A DNA stretch of 57,146 bases, taken from the NCBI GenBank assembly GCA_015490835.1, contig WFXA01000237.1, positions 1-57,146 of the forward strand, in the 5' to 3' direction. Origin of the DNA: Flavobacteriaceae bacterium. Lineage in GTDB: Bacteria > Bacteroidota > Bacteroidia > Flavobacteriales > Flavobacteriaceae. Shown in pieces: positions 1-8,014 of the stretch. A program made the position numbers and the translations under genes. How positions within the stretch are numbered: position 1 is the stretch's first letter; every line of letters begins with the position of its first letter. The notes under the pieces were generated by a model that worked only from the letters and a program-made list of their open reading frames with translations, was not told where the DNA came from and made no database searches.

Positions 1-91
1 GCTTTAGTATTAAATACGTCAACTGCCCTATTGTTTTGATTTTAGAAGTTAGGCATCTTTGCTACATCAATAACTAATAAAAACTCTATAA

Positions 92-592
92 ATGAAAACA
101 CTTAAAAAATTTACTTATTCAGTAGTAATGATTTCCTTAATTACCTTTACATCTTGTAGTAAAAATAATGACAATAACGACAATAATAACAATAATGGAG
201 GCGAAGAATATTTAACCGCTAAGATAGATGGAACTAATTATGAAGCTGCACAAAGTCCTGCTGTAATTGTTTCAGCAACTATTAGCAATGGTATTTTTGT
301 GCTAACTGGAGGAAACAACAATGGAGATACCGTAAGAGCAACCATAAATGGTTACACAGGAACGGGAACTTATACAACCGGTGACAATATAAATAACACC
401 AACTCTTTGTCGTATATTACTTTACCGGCAAACAGTTGGATGTCCACTTTTGATATTGGTTCAGGAACGTTAAACATTACTTTAGAAGACGGAGAATATG
501 TAGAAGGAACCTTCTCTTTTGAAGGTTACAATGCTACAAATCAAACCACTAAAAATATTACTAACGGTAAATTTAGAGCCAAATTAGAATAG
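92..592 (+). CDS. DUF6252-like surface/periplasmic lipoprotein
   Basis: A 166-residue protein that starts with a lipoprotein signal peptide: Lys residues, a hydrophobic stretch, then the lipobox-like FTSC ending at Cys22. An Asn/Asp-rich linker (about residues 24-35) follows, as is common after Bacteroidota lipobox cysteines. The rest is a small beta-rich, Gly/Thr/Asn-rich domain with alternating hydrophobic residues. It resembles lipoproteins labelled DUF6252 in Flavobacteria by overall pattern (TAKIDG near the start, a TGTY strand). The function is unknown; the domain name is from memory and moderately sure, the lipoprotein call is firmer. It stands alone, with a hairpin terminator downstream. 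Confidence 0.8.
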   Translation: MKTLKKFTYSVVMISLITFTSCSKNNDNNDNNNNNGGEEYLTAKIDGTNYEAAQSPAVIVSATISNGIFVLTGGNNNGDTVRATINGYTGTGTYTTGDNINNTNSLSYITLPANSWMSTFDIGSGTLNITLEDGEYVEGTFSFEGYNATNQTTKNITNGKFRAKLE

Positions 593-641
593 TACTGTAA
601 TGTTTTAAATTAAATCTCATTATTGAGGTTTTTACGTGGAG

Positions 642-678
642 CCGAGAGAGAAACTTAAAAGTCATCTCTCGGTTTTTT
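642..678 (+). terminator. Rho-independent terminator
   Basis: An 8-bp perfect stem (642-649 with 665-672, CCGAGAGA/TCTCTCGG) is followed by TTTTTT. It lies about 50 bp after the lipoprotein gene and probably ends that transcript. Confidence 0.8.
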
Positions 679-744
679 AGTGAGACAGAAAATCTTTTGA
701 TTTTCGTAGTCAGTAAAATATAATTTCCTAAACCAACCAACCCA

Positions 745-999
745 ATGGAAATAAAACTATTTATACTAATTCTGGTTTTTATACTGCTTTTAATTTGGTT
801 GTTTTTTAACCGAAGATTAAAAGCACAAAACAAAAATCATTCGCTTCAAGTTAACCAATTACAATATTGCATTAACACTCATAAATCGCAGGTAACTTTT
901 AGAGATAAAAAGTTAAATAAGTATGATTTTTTGCGTTATAATTTATCAGAATCATTAGTGACGCAAGAAGAAATGAAATGTTTTGAGTATCTTACATAA
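745..999 (+). CDS. small membrane-anchored hypothetical protein
   Basis: An 84-residue frame with one strongly hydrophobic segment (about residues 4-23) followed by a basic, Gln/Lys-rich tail without a recognisable domain. The topology suggests an N-terminal membrane anchor with a cytoplasmic tail after FNRR. It sits 15 bp before the histidine kinase gene on the same strand, so it is probably cotranscribed. I do not recognise the family. The start is the first ATG after the upstream terminator. The coding call rests on the credible membrane segment and the operon-like spacing; it could be spurious. Confidence 0.55.
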   Translation: MEIKLFILILVFILLLIWLFFNRRLKAQNKNHSLQVNQLQYCINTHKSQVTFRDKKLNKYDFLRYNLSESLVTQEEMKCFEYLT

Positions 1000-1014
1000 A
1001 TTTTTTATCATCAA

Positions 1015-2964
1015 ATGAATATTTCTAAATTATTGGTGCTGGTTCTTTTACTAAGCAATCAATTTATTTTCTCGCAAAAAACTGTAAAAAATATAGACAG
1101 TTTATTGGTAGTATTAAAAAGCTCAAAACCCGACACTTCAAAAGTTATTTTATATCAAACTATTGCCGGTCATTATAATGTTACATCATTAGATAGTGCA
1201 AAACCCTTTGCAGAAAAAGGCTACCGCCTTGCAGAAAAACTAAATTATGATAAAGGCAAGTGGATGAATCTTAACACACTTGCAAATTACTTTGAAAGAA
1301 AAACACAGTATCCTGAAGCGTTGGCAATATACAATCAAGCATTAGATATTATAAAAAGGATCAACAGTACAAAAGGGTTTGCAGTAGTTTTAAATAATAT
1401 AGGCACGATTCATATAAAAAAGGGAGAATACCAAGAAGCATTAACATTATTATTTGAAGCACTTAAAGCCGAAGAAAAATTAAATAATCAAAACGGAATT
1501 TCACAAGCCTATAATAACATTGGAGTCGTATATTATTACCTTCAAAATTTTGACAAAAGCACAGAATATTTAACAAAAGCACTTGAAACACAAGAAAAAC
1601 TAGGGAATTATAATGGGCTTATTAACGGTTACAATAATATAGGAGCTATTAAAATATACCAAGAAAAATATAATGAAGCAATAAAATCTTACGAGAAAGC
1701 ACTAAGAATTAGCACTAAGATAAAAGATAAAAAAAATGAATCTATTGAACTCGCTAATATTGGAATATGTTGGGTGAATTTAAAAAACTATAAAAAGGCA
1801 GAAGAATTTTATCAAAAATCAATTAGATTAAAAGATTCTATAGGAGATTTTGCAGGAAAATCCAGATCTTATATCAATTATGGAGAAGCTTTTTCTAAAC
1901 AAAACAAATACGACAAAGCAATGGAATACCTAGAAAAAGGACTTGCTATTGCAGAGAGTAATAATTTAAAAAAAGAAAAAGAAACAGCTTTTTATCTCTT
2001 GTCTAAAGTTTATTCAAAGAAAAACGATTTTAAAAGCTCAAATGAATATTTAAAAAAATACATTTCGGTAAAAGATTCTATTTTAAATGAGGCTAAAACA
2101 AAAGCCATTACTGAAATGGAAACCAAATATCAAACCGAAAAAAAAGAAAAAGAAATCCTTGAACAACGTACACTTTTAGCCGAAAAAGAATTGCAAGTAA
2201 AACAAAAAAATTATTTGCTATATGCCTCTGTTGGCTTTGCATTAGTTCTTGGTTTAATAGGTTACTTGTTATACAACCAACAAAAATTAAAAAACAGCCA
2301 ACTAAAAAAAGAGAACCAATTAAAAGTAGCACTGGCAAAAATCGAAACCCAAAACAAACTGCAAGAACAACGCTTACGTATTTCAAGAGATTTACACGAT
2401 AATATCGGCGCACAACTTACCTTTATTATTTCAAGTATCGATAATCTTAAATACGGCTTTAAAGATATGGGTGAAAAATTAGCTAACAAACTAAGCGGAA
2501 TTAGTCAGTTTACCGGACAAACCATTTATGAATTACGCGATACAATCTGGGCAATGAACAAAGAAAAAATAACCTTTGAAGATCTGCAAGCTCGTATTTC
2601 TAACTTCATTAATACCGCAAAAATGACTTCAAATACTGTTCAGTTTTCATTTACAATAAATCCGGAAGTAAATAAAAATCGTATTTTTACATCGTTAGAA
2701 GGAATGAACATCTACCGAATTATTCAAGAAGCAGTTAATAATGCCATCAAATATGCAAACGCTTCAACTATTTCGAAACGTGTTTATAAAAAAAATGACA
2801 AGTTGCAAATTGCCATATCAGATAACGGAAAAGGATTTGATGTGTCAAGTATTGAAATGGGTAACGGACTTCATAATATGAGGAAAAGAGCAAGAGATTG
2901 CAATGCGCAATTAGAAATTAATTCAGAAATAAAAAAAGGAACAACTATAACCATTAAATTTTAA
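1015..2964 (+). CDS. TPR-containing sensor histidine kinase (NarL/LytS-like HisKA_3 type)
   Basis: This 649-residue protein has a signal sequence (1-20), a long run of tetratricopeptide repeats (about 75-350), a coiled-coil stretch, one membrane segment (about 397-418) and a cytoplasmic kinase core. The phospho-acceptor is His461 in the HisKA_3 H-box RDLHDNIGAQL. The ATPase has an N-box (IIQEAVNNAIKYA), a G1 box (DNGKGFD) and a GNGLHNM G2 box. This order (periplasmic TPRs, membrane helix, HisKA_3, HATPase) is a known Bacteroidota sensor layout. The following lipoprotein gene starts 6 bp later and a LuxR-type response regulator lies about 770 bp downstream, so its partner is probably that regulator. 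The signal is unknown; periplasmic TPRs suggest protein binding. Confidence 0.93.
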   Translation: MNISKLLVLVLLLSNQFIFSQKTVKNIDSLLVVLKSSKPDTSKVILYQTIAGHYNVTSLDSAKPFAEKGYRLAEKLNYDKGKWMNLNTLANYFERKTQYPEALAIYNQALDIIKRINSTKGFAVVLNNIGTIHIKKGEYQEALTLLFEALKAEEKLNNQNGISQAYNNIGVVYYYLQNFDKSTEYLTKALETQEKLGNYNGLINGYNNIGAIKIYQEKYNEAIKSYEKALRISTKIKDKKNESIELANIGICWVNLKNYKKAEEFYQKSIRLKDSIGDFAGKSRSYINYGEAFSKQNKYDKAMEYLEKGLAIAESNNLKKEKETAFYLLSKVYSKKNDFKSSNEYLKKYISVKDSILNEAKTKAITEMETKYQTEKKEKEILEQRTLLAEKELQVKQKNYLLYASVGFALVLGLIGYLLYNQQKLKNSQLKKENQLKVALAKIETQNKLQEQRLRISRDLHDNIGAQLTFIISSIDNLKYGFKDMGEKLANKLSGISQFTGQTIYELRDTIWAMNKEKITFEDLQARISNFINTAKMTSNTVQFSFTINPEVNKNRIFTSLEGMNIYRIIQEAVNNAIKYANASTISKRVYKKNDKLQIAISDNGKGFDVSSIEMGNGLHNMRKRARDCNAQLEINSEIKKGTTITIKF

Positions 2965-2969
2965 TAATT

Positions 2970-3665
2970 ATGAAACAATTTATCACATTTTTAAGCATTG
3001 CATTATTTATTTCATGCTCCAATTATGGAGAAAAATTAACCTTCGACGGAACCGATGTTTTTTATAAAGAAGGAGCAACAAAAGAGCAAGCCCAAAAATT
3101 AGGAGAATACCTTAAAAAAAGTGGTTTTACAGACGGAACCGAAAAATCTGTACAGCTTGTAAAAAACAAAGAAAGCGGTAACCTAACCTTTAGAATGGTT
3201 GTGGCAAACGATTTTAAACAAGGAAAAGATATGGTTTTTAAAACCTTTGCCAAACAACTTTCAAAAAATGTATTTGGCGGAGAGCCATTAGATTTTGAGA
3301 TTTGCGATAATACGTTTAAAACGGTAAAAACATTCAAATTTGAAAAACAAGATGAATTGGTTGAAAAGGATGGTGCATCCGTTTTTTATACAAATAACGT
3401 AACTAAAGAAGATGCTCAAAACTTGGCAAATTATCTTAAAACAAGCGGTTTCACAGATGGGACTCCTAAAACCATTCAGCTAGATAAAAAAGATGGAAAT
3501 TACCTTTTTAGAATGGTAGTTAAAGAAGGAATAGAAAAAGATGATAAAAATGTAAATATTCTTAAACAATATGGCGATATGATATCTAAAAATGCCTTTA
3601 ATGGTAAACCGGTTGTTGTGCATCTGTGTAACGATGAGCTGGAAACACTTCGTATAGCCAAATAA
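2970..3665 (+). CDS. lipoprotein with two tandem homologous domains, between kinase and regulator
   Basis: A 231-residue protein with a short lipoprotein signal ending at ISCS (Cys16). The body is two copies of one roughly 100-residue module. Copy 1 (about 27-115) and copy 2 (about 128-225) both carry VFYxxxxTKExAQxL, then YLKxSGFTDGT, then FRMVV. It starts 6 bp after the histidine kinase stop and is followed by the response regulator, so it belongs to the same locus. A lipoprotein between a periplasmic TPR kinase and its regulator could be a sensing accessory or a regulated product; neither can be shown from sequence. I do not recognise a named family. Confidence 0.85.
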   Translation: MKQFITFLSIALFISCSNYGEKLTFDGTDVFYKEGATKEQAQKLGEYLKKSGFTDGTEKSVQLVKNKESGNLTFRMVVANDFKQGKDMVFKTFAKQLSKNVFGGEPLDFEICDNTFKTVKTFKFEKQDELVEKDGASVFYTNNVTKEDAQNLANYLKTSGFTDGTPKTIQLDKKDGNYLFRMVVKEGIEKDDKNVNILKQYGDMISKNAFNGKPVVVHLCNDELETLRIAK

Positions 3666-3700
3666 GGCAAATGCCTTATAGCATCTGCTTTGTTTTGTTG

Positions 3701-3708
3701 TATATTTG
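3701..3708 (+). promoter_or_regulatory. -7 element (TATATTTG) before response regulator
   Basis: Matches the Bacteroidota -7 consensus TAnnTTTG, about 25 bp before the ATG at 3734. No convincing -33 TTG was found at the usual spacing. It suggests that the regulator has its own promoter in addition to any read-through from the kinase. Confidence 0.45.
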
Positions 3709-3733
3709 AAATATGTAATCAACCCACTTTACC

Positions 3734-4381
3734 ATGATTCGTATTGCTATCGTTGATGATAACAGTTTTTTAATTTCGGCAATTAAAGAAAAACTTTCTT
3801 TTTTTGATGACGTACGAGTTAAACATACAGCTCTAAACGGAAGCGAGTTGCTTACAAAATTAGAAGATGACCATAATTTAGATGTTATTTTAATGGATAT
3901 TGAAATGCCGGTACTTAACGGTATTGAAACCACGCAAATGGTAAAACAAAAATATCCACAATTAAAAATCATTATGCTCACGGCTTTTGATAATGATGAA
4001 AATATTTTTAATGCCATAAAAGCAGGAGCAGATGGTTATTTACTAAAGGAAATTAATCCGGAAGAATTGTACAACGGCTTAACCGAAACATTAAACGGAG
4101 GAGCCGCTATGAATCCTTCCATTGCGTTAAAAACATTAAAACTTCTTAGAAATCCTATAAATGTTACCAATAAGAAAGACAAAGAAGGTATTTCGCTGTC
4201 AAAAAGAGAAGTAGAAGTACTGGAGCAACTTAGTAAAGGGTTAAGTTATACCGTGATAGCCGATAATCTGTTTCTGTCACCCAGTACCGTACGTAAACAT
4301 ATCGAAAATATTTACAAAAAATTGCAAGTACACAGCAAAATTGAAGCCGTACAAAAAGCTAAAAATTATAATATTATCTAG
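3734..4381 (+). CDS. NarL/FixJ-type response regulator with LuxR HTH
   Basis: A 215-residue response regulator. The N-terminal receiver domain (1-120) has the acidic pair VDDN, the phospho-acceptor Asp55 in LMDIEMP, a conserved Thr in TAF, and the Lys of YLLKE. The C-terminal LuxR/GerE helix-turn-helix (about 155-212) begins LSKREVEVLEQLSKG and includes STVRKHIENIYKKL. HisKA_3 kinases normally pair with this class, so the TPR kinase at 1015-2964 is the likely partner. Its targets are not visible; the duplicated lipoprotein gene between the two is one candidate. Confidence 0.93.
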   Translation: MIRIAIVDDNSFLISAIKEKLSFFDDVRVKHTALNGSELLTKLEDDHNLDVILMDIEMPVLNGIETTQMVKQKYPQLKIIMLTAFDNDENIFNAIKAGADGYLLKEINPEELYNGLTETLNGGAAMNPSIALKTLKLLRNPINVTNKKDKEGISLSKREVEVLEQLSKGLSYTVIADNLFLSPSTVRKHIENIYKKLQVHSKIEAVQKAKNYNII

Positions 4382-4406
4382 CTCGTTTTCAAATCGCTTA
4401 AATTTG

Positions 4407-4414
4407 TATATTTG
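4407..4414 (+). promoter_or_regulatory. -7 element (TATATTTG) before DUF202 gene
   Basis: A TAnnTTTG match 24 bp before the ATG at 4439, consistent with a transcription start about 20 nt before the gene. Confidence 0.5.
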
Positions 4415-4438
4415 CATACCACATAAGCGGTTTGATTT

Positions 4439-4714
4439 ATGAATAATCCCAATTTAAAATTAGGCGACAATCTGGCAATTGTTCGTACAAGACTTGCAAA
4501 CGAACGTACTTTTTTAGCCTTTTTTAGATCCAGCGTATTTTTTTTAGGCACAGGAATCTCCATTCTAAAAATAAATCTTTTTAAAGATGTACTCTTTCTC
4601 GGATGGGCATTTATTATATTAGCTCCCATTATGTTTGTAATAGGTTTATACCGAATGTTTTTTGTAAAGAAGAATATTAAATCTATTATTGAGTACGCAA
4701 CAAAACAAAATTAA
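4439..4714 (+). CDS. DUF202 (YidH-like) small membrane protein
   Basis: A 91-residue protein with the DUF202 signature: an N-terminal LAxxRTxLANERTFLAF segment, then two hydrophobic helices (about 33-46 and 56-78) and a basic C-terminus. DUF202 proteins are inner-membrane proteins of unknown biochemical function, widespread in bacteria and sometimes fused to SPX domains in eukaryotes. It stands alone with its own promoter element. The following MORN-repeat gene starts 19 bp after its stop, so the two may be cotranscribed. Confidence 0.85.
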   Translation: MNNPNLKLGDNLAIVRTRLANERTFLAFFRSSVFFLGTGISILKINLFKDVLFLGWAFIILAPIMFVIGLYRMFFVKKNIKSIIEYATKQN

Positions 4715-4733
4715 TTTTTACCCTACTATTTTT

Positions 4734-5351
4734 ATGAAACACGTATTTTTATTTACACTAATTTTAAGCATTGGTTTTAATAGCATTGCACAATGTACCG
4801 GCGATTGTAAAAACGGAAAAGGAACCTACAAATGGAGCGATGGCGAACGATATGAAGGAACATTTAAAAACGGAAAATTTAATGGCGAAGGAACCTATTA
4901 TTACAAAGATGGAGCAAAGTTTATCGGGACTTACTTAGACGGAAAAAAACACGGAGAAGGAGTATATATTAATGCAAGAGGAAAACGTTTTGAAGGTACT
5001 TGGAAAAACGGAAACAGAGTTGAAAAAACCAATAGTATTTACAAAGAGTGGCTTGTAGGAAAATGGGAAGGAAAAGGCTATCAGCAAGGACATAAAACGT
5101 GGCATGTAGTTCTTAATTATTCAAAAGATAACATCACAATTAGTTATCCCGATTTTCCTTGTAGCGGAAAGTGGGAATTTGACCAAGAAAATTCAAAGCA
5201 AATATTCTTTAATGAAATTATTGAAAAAGGAAAATCCAATTGCAAACCACCAACACGTATTGTAGTACAAAAATCGTATGACAAAATTTTGGGTGTTTAT
5301 TTCTTTCAAGGGAAAAAACAAATAGCTTCGGCAAACTTGGTTAAACAGTAG
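4734..5351 (+). CDS. exported MORN-repeat protein
   Basis: A 205-residue protein with a signal peptide (residues 1-20, ending SIAQ). At least three MORN repeats follow (GxGTYxWxDGxxYEGTFKNG pattern, about 25-95), then a C-terminal beta-rich domain of about 100 residues containing two Cys. The frame stays open upstream to 4689 and would overlap the DUF202 gene. The ATG at 4734 is preferred because it places a clean signal peptide at the N-terminus. MORN repeats are structural or lipid-binding in other systems; the role here is unknown. Confidence 0.85.
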   Translation: MKHVFLFTLILSIGFNSIAQCTGDCKNGKGTYKWSDGERYEGTFKNGKFNGEGTYYYKDGAKFIGTYLDGKKHGEGVYINARGKRFEGTWKNGNRVEKTNSIYKEWLVGKWEGKGYQQGHKTWHVVLNYSKDNITISYPDFPCSGKWEFDQENSKQIFFNEIIEKGKSNCKPPTRIVVQKSYDKILGVYFFQGKKQIASANLVKQ

Positions 5352-5497
5352 CGTTTGTTAATCATTATAGTCGAAAAGTGAATATGTTGAAAGTAGAATA
5401 ATAGTAATCCTAAACTACCAACTGTTGGCATACTGACTCTCTTACTGACGATTTTTTCGATTGATGATTTAGTTGTTGAGTGATGAGTTATTGAGTA

Positions 5498-5553
5498 AAA
5501 ACTGCCAACTGCCCACTGCCAACTGCCCACTGCCCACTGAATACTGCCCACTG
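5498..5553 (-). repeat. 7-bp periodic repeat array (CAGTNNN), locus 1
   Basis: Eight consecutive heptads. Read on the minus strand each is CAGTNNN (NNN = GGG, ATT, GGG, GGG, TGG, GGG, TGG, TTT). It lies in the 296-bp gap between the convergent MORN and thioredoxin-like genes. Next to it (5450-5497, minus strand) is an ACTCA-rich tract ending AATCATCAATCGAAAAAATC, similar to sequence beside the locus at 44.2 kb. The rest of this gap shows no gene. Confidence 0.85.
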
Positions 5554-5647
5554 GTGATTAATGATTGGGAACTTAGAGTTTTTCTTTAAAAGTAAATGAA
5601 GAAAAAAATTATATCATAGAATGCGGAACAGAGTTACTATTATTTTA

Positions 5648-6202
5648 CTACTTCCATTTAATACTGCATCCTACACTGGGTTTTTGAATTTTTCGTTGAG
5701 GATGATTACTTAAAATATAATCCAGAGCTTCTCGCAGATCTCTCCCGTTTACAGGGATGGTATTACCGGGACGCGATTCGTCTAATTGTCCATGGTAAAC
5801 TAATTTTAAATCGCTATCGAAAACGTAAAAATCCGGAGTGCAGGCAGCTTCGTAAGCTTTTGCAACTTCCTGTGTTTCGTCAAAAAGATACGGGAAGGGA
5901 TATTTGTTTTTAAAAGCCGTTTCGTACATGTTTTCCGGCGAATCTTCGGGATATTTATCAACATCGTTACTGTTTATAGCAATAAAACTAAAGCCTTGCA
6001 CACTATAATCGTTGGCTGTTCTTACCAGCTCATCATTTACATGTTTTACAAAAGGACAGTGGTTACAAATAAACATAATAACAGTGCCTTTTTCGCCTTT
6101 TAAATCTTGAAGTGAGTAAGTATTACCGGAAACTACATCAGGAAGCGAAAAATTAGGAGCTTTTATACCCATTGGTAAATTATTGGAAGGAGTAACTGCC
6201 AT
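5648..6202 (-). CDS. thioredoxin-family protein (AhpC/TSA-like)
   Basis: A 184-residue thioredoxin-fold protein with no signal peptide. The peroxiredoxin/redoxin-like N-terminus (APNFSLPDVVSG) leads to a CNHCPF active site (Cys46, Cys49), unlike the CGPC of thioredoxin. A conserved cis-Pro region, AACTPDFYVFD, follows with another Cys. This CxxCPF subgroup is common in Flavobacteria as a stand-alone thioredoxin-family protein. The likely role is a cytoplasmic thiol-dependent reductase or peroxidase; the substrate is unknown. It is divergent from csaA, with about 60 bp between the starts. Confidence 0.9.
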   Translation of the reverse strand: MAVTPSNNLPMGIKAPNFSLPDVVSGNTYSLQDLKGEKGTVIMFICNHCPFVKHVNDELVRTANDYSVQGFSFIAINSNDVDKYPEDSPENMYETAFKNKYPFPYLFDETQEVAKAYEAACTPDFYVFDSDLKLVYHGQLDESRPGNTIPVNGRDLREALDYILSNHPQRKIQKPSVGCSIKWK

Positions 6203-6265
6203 ACTTTATTTTTTTATATATTAGTGTGAAAAACCAACCGAAAGTTACAACTAATTTAGAAAACA

Positions 6266-6601
6266 ATGAACAATTTATCTTGGGAAGATTTTGTAAAAGT
6301 AGAAATGCGTGTAGGAACAATTATACATGTTGAAACTTTTCCGGAAGCAAGAAATCCGTCGTTTAAATTACAAATAGATTTTGGAGAATCCATAGGAATA
6401 AAAAAAACCTCGGCGCAAATTACGCGTCTGTATTCACCTGATGTTTTATTGGGTAAACAAATTGTAGCGGTAGTTAATTTTCCGCCTAAACAAATAGCTA
6501 ATTTTATGAGTGAATGTTTAGTGTTAGGTGCGGTTAATGAAGATGAAGTTACACTCCTTCAACCGGATGCCAAAGTAAAAAACGGACTTAAAATTTTATA
6601 A
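6266..6601 (+). CDS. csaA: CsaA-like tRNA-binding-domain chaperone
   Basis: A 111-residue stand-alone OB-fold protein of the CsaA family, related to the tRNA-binding domain of MetRS and PheRS. It shows VEMRVGTI near the N-terminus, the KLQIDFG strand, and the conserved tail CLVLGAVNEDEVTLLQP. The length is that of full CsaA (about 110). CsaA has been described in Bacillus as a secretion-associated chaperone; the role in Bacteroidota is not established. The stop codon touches the 8-A run that serves as the terminator T-tract of the opposite-strand gene. Confidence 0.92.
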   Translation: MNNLSWEDFVKVEMRVGTIIHVETFPEARNPSFKLQIDFGESIGIKKTSAQITRLYSPDVLLGKQIVAVVNFPPKQIANFMSECLVLGAVNEDEVTLLQPDAKVKNGLKIL

Positions 6602-6635
6602 AAAAAAACCTGCAAAACAATACATCTTGCAGGTT
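6601..6635 (-). terminator. Rho-independent terminator for the DUF4476 gene
   Basis: A 9-bp perfect stem (6607-6615 with 6627-6635, AACCTGCAA/TTGCAGGTT). On the minus strand it is followed by a run of T (A-run 6601-6608). It lies about 20 bp past the stop of the minus-strand gene. There is no T-run in the plus direction, so it acts on the minus strand only. Confidence 0.8.
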
Positions 6636-6655
6636 AAAAAGGGTGTTCTTATTTC

Positions 6656-7555
6656 TTAGTGTGTGTTTATATACTCATTTAGTTCTTCAATAGAGTCTTC
6701 CCATTCAAAAGCTTGAGCAACTTTAAAATAGTTTCCGGTATCGTAAGTATAATCGTATGCAAATTTTGCAAATTCTAATTTTTTATCTTCCCAATCAAAT
6801 AAATTTACAATATCTCTAACTTGGTCTGCAAACAAACAGTTGGCAGCAACCACTTGCTTTGCAATACTAAGTTTTGTGTCGTCCCAAGTTTTAGATTTTA
6901 TGGTTTGTAATGCTTGTCTAAAATCGGCTTCACTCATAGGCCAAGGACAACCATAAGGTCCGTTGTAACCATCCATAATATAATGGTCATCTATTCCGCC
7001 TCCAACTGTTGTGGTGGTAGTTGTCGTTGTGGTTTCTGTGTAAACACCATTATTACCTGTGTTTACATTTACATCCATATTTACTCCTCCAACAGAGATA
7101 CCTACCGATACGTTATCGGGATTTCCAACTCCGGAAGTAGTAGTGGTAGTTGTTGTTTGCGAAAACACAGGGTTAGGGTTATAAACTACAACTCTTCTGG
7201 TTTGGGTAGGAACGATTTCAGATAGGTGATCTACCATAGAAACGATTCGTAATTTCTTTTTTCCTTTTTTTTCAATTATTTTATAGGTAAGGCTATTTTC
7301 TCCTTCAGGTAAATAAAGCGTTTTGTCGATGTTTTTACTGTTTGGGTTTTCAAAAACAATTTTTAAACCGTATGCAGGAGCAGCCAGTCCGGTAATGGCA
7401 ACATTGTTTTCGGCAAATTCGTGCTGTTGTACGTTGTTTAAAAATACGGTGAATCGCTCACCGTTATCCGAGTAAATTTCAATATTGTTGAAATAGGTTT
7501 GCGCGCTGGTTATGGTTGCGGTAAACAGTAAAGTAAATAGTAGTAATTTTTTCAT
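6656..7555 (-). CDS. exported DUF4476 protein
   Basis: A 299-residue protein with a signal peptide (1-18, ending TSAQ), an N-terminal beta-rich domain (about 20-110), a low-complexity middle with two poly-Thr tracts (7 and 9 Thr), and a C-terminal DUF4476 domain (about 208-297; MSEADFRQAL..., KTWDDTKLSIAKQ, LFDWEDKKLEFAKFAY). DUF4476 has helical repeats with recurrent FDWEDKKLEFA-like units and is widespread in Bacteroidota without a known function. The poly-Thr regions may be a flexible exported linker. It is monocistronic with its own terminator. Confidence 0.9.
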   Translation of the reverse strand: MKKLLLFTLLFTATITSAQTYFNNIEIYSDNGERFTVFLNNVQQHEFAENNVAITGLAAPAYGLKIVFENPNSKNIDKTLYLPEGENSLTYKIIEKKGKKKLRIVSMVDHLSEIVPTQTRRVVVYNPNPVFSQTTTTTTTSGVGNPDNVSVGISVGGVNMDVNVNTGNNGVYTETTTTTTTTTVGGGIDDHYIMDGYNGPYGCPWPMSEADFRQALQTIKSKTWDDTKLSIAKQVVAANCLFADQVRDIVNLFDWEDKKLEFAKFAYDYTYDTGNYFKVAQAFEWEDSIEELNEYINTH

Positions 7556-7603
7556 AATTGTTAGTTTTAAGGAAGGTTTTTCAAAGAGTGTGCCAAAAGT
7601 AGA

Positions 7604-8014
7604 TTACGCTATAAATTTAGATTTAATCTCGGGAGTAGGAATCATGCATTCTTGTTTTTTACCGTACCATTTGTATCGGTTTTTTGCTATAAAATCGTAT
7701 GCAAAATTACGAATAAATTTTGGAACAATCATAAACCCAAATAGTATCGGGTAACCTCCGTTAAGATGTTTGGCTATGTGTAGTGCTGCAGATGATTTAC
7801 TATAGAGTTTCTTGTTTTCTAAATACAAAATAGAGTCGGCTTGTGTTTTATCTTTCGGAAAAGAAGCTAAGGTTTTTTTAGCAAAGTCACTCTGTAAGGC
7901 TGCAAATTTAAAAACGTTTTTTTTGTCTTTTTTAATAATAAAATTTACCGAAGCATTGCAAAGATTACAAACTCCGTCGAAAAAAATGATGTTATTGTGT
8001 TTTGTGTTTATCAT
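7604..8014 (-). CDS. DCC-family thiol-disulfide oxidoreductase-like protein (DUF393)
   Basis: A 136-residue DUF393 protein with the defining motif FDGVCNLC (Asp13, Cys16, Cys19) near the N-terminus, then the FAALQS strand. The family is predicted to have a thioredoxin-like fold and redox activity; its substrate is unknown. The gene overlaps mutS2 by 4 bp (ATGA type), so it is translationally coupled as the last gene of the DUF6787-mutS2-DCC operon. Confidence 0.9.
   Translation of the reverse strand: MINTKHNNIIFFDGVCNLCNASVNFIIKKDKKNVFKFAALQSDFAKKTLASFPKDKTQADSILYLENKKLYSKSSAALHIAKHLNGGYPILFGFMIVPKFIRNFAYDFIAKNRYKWYGKKQECMIPTPEIKSKFIA

Noticed and set aside
573-833. 86-residue minus-strand ORF
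   Set aside because: It crosses the terminator at 642-678 and the start of the small membrane protein; no features.
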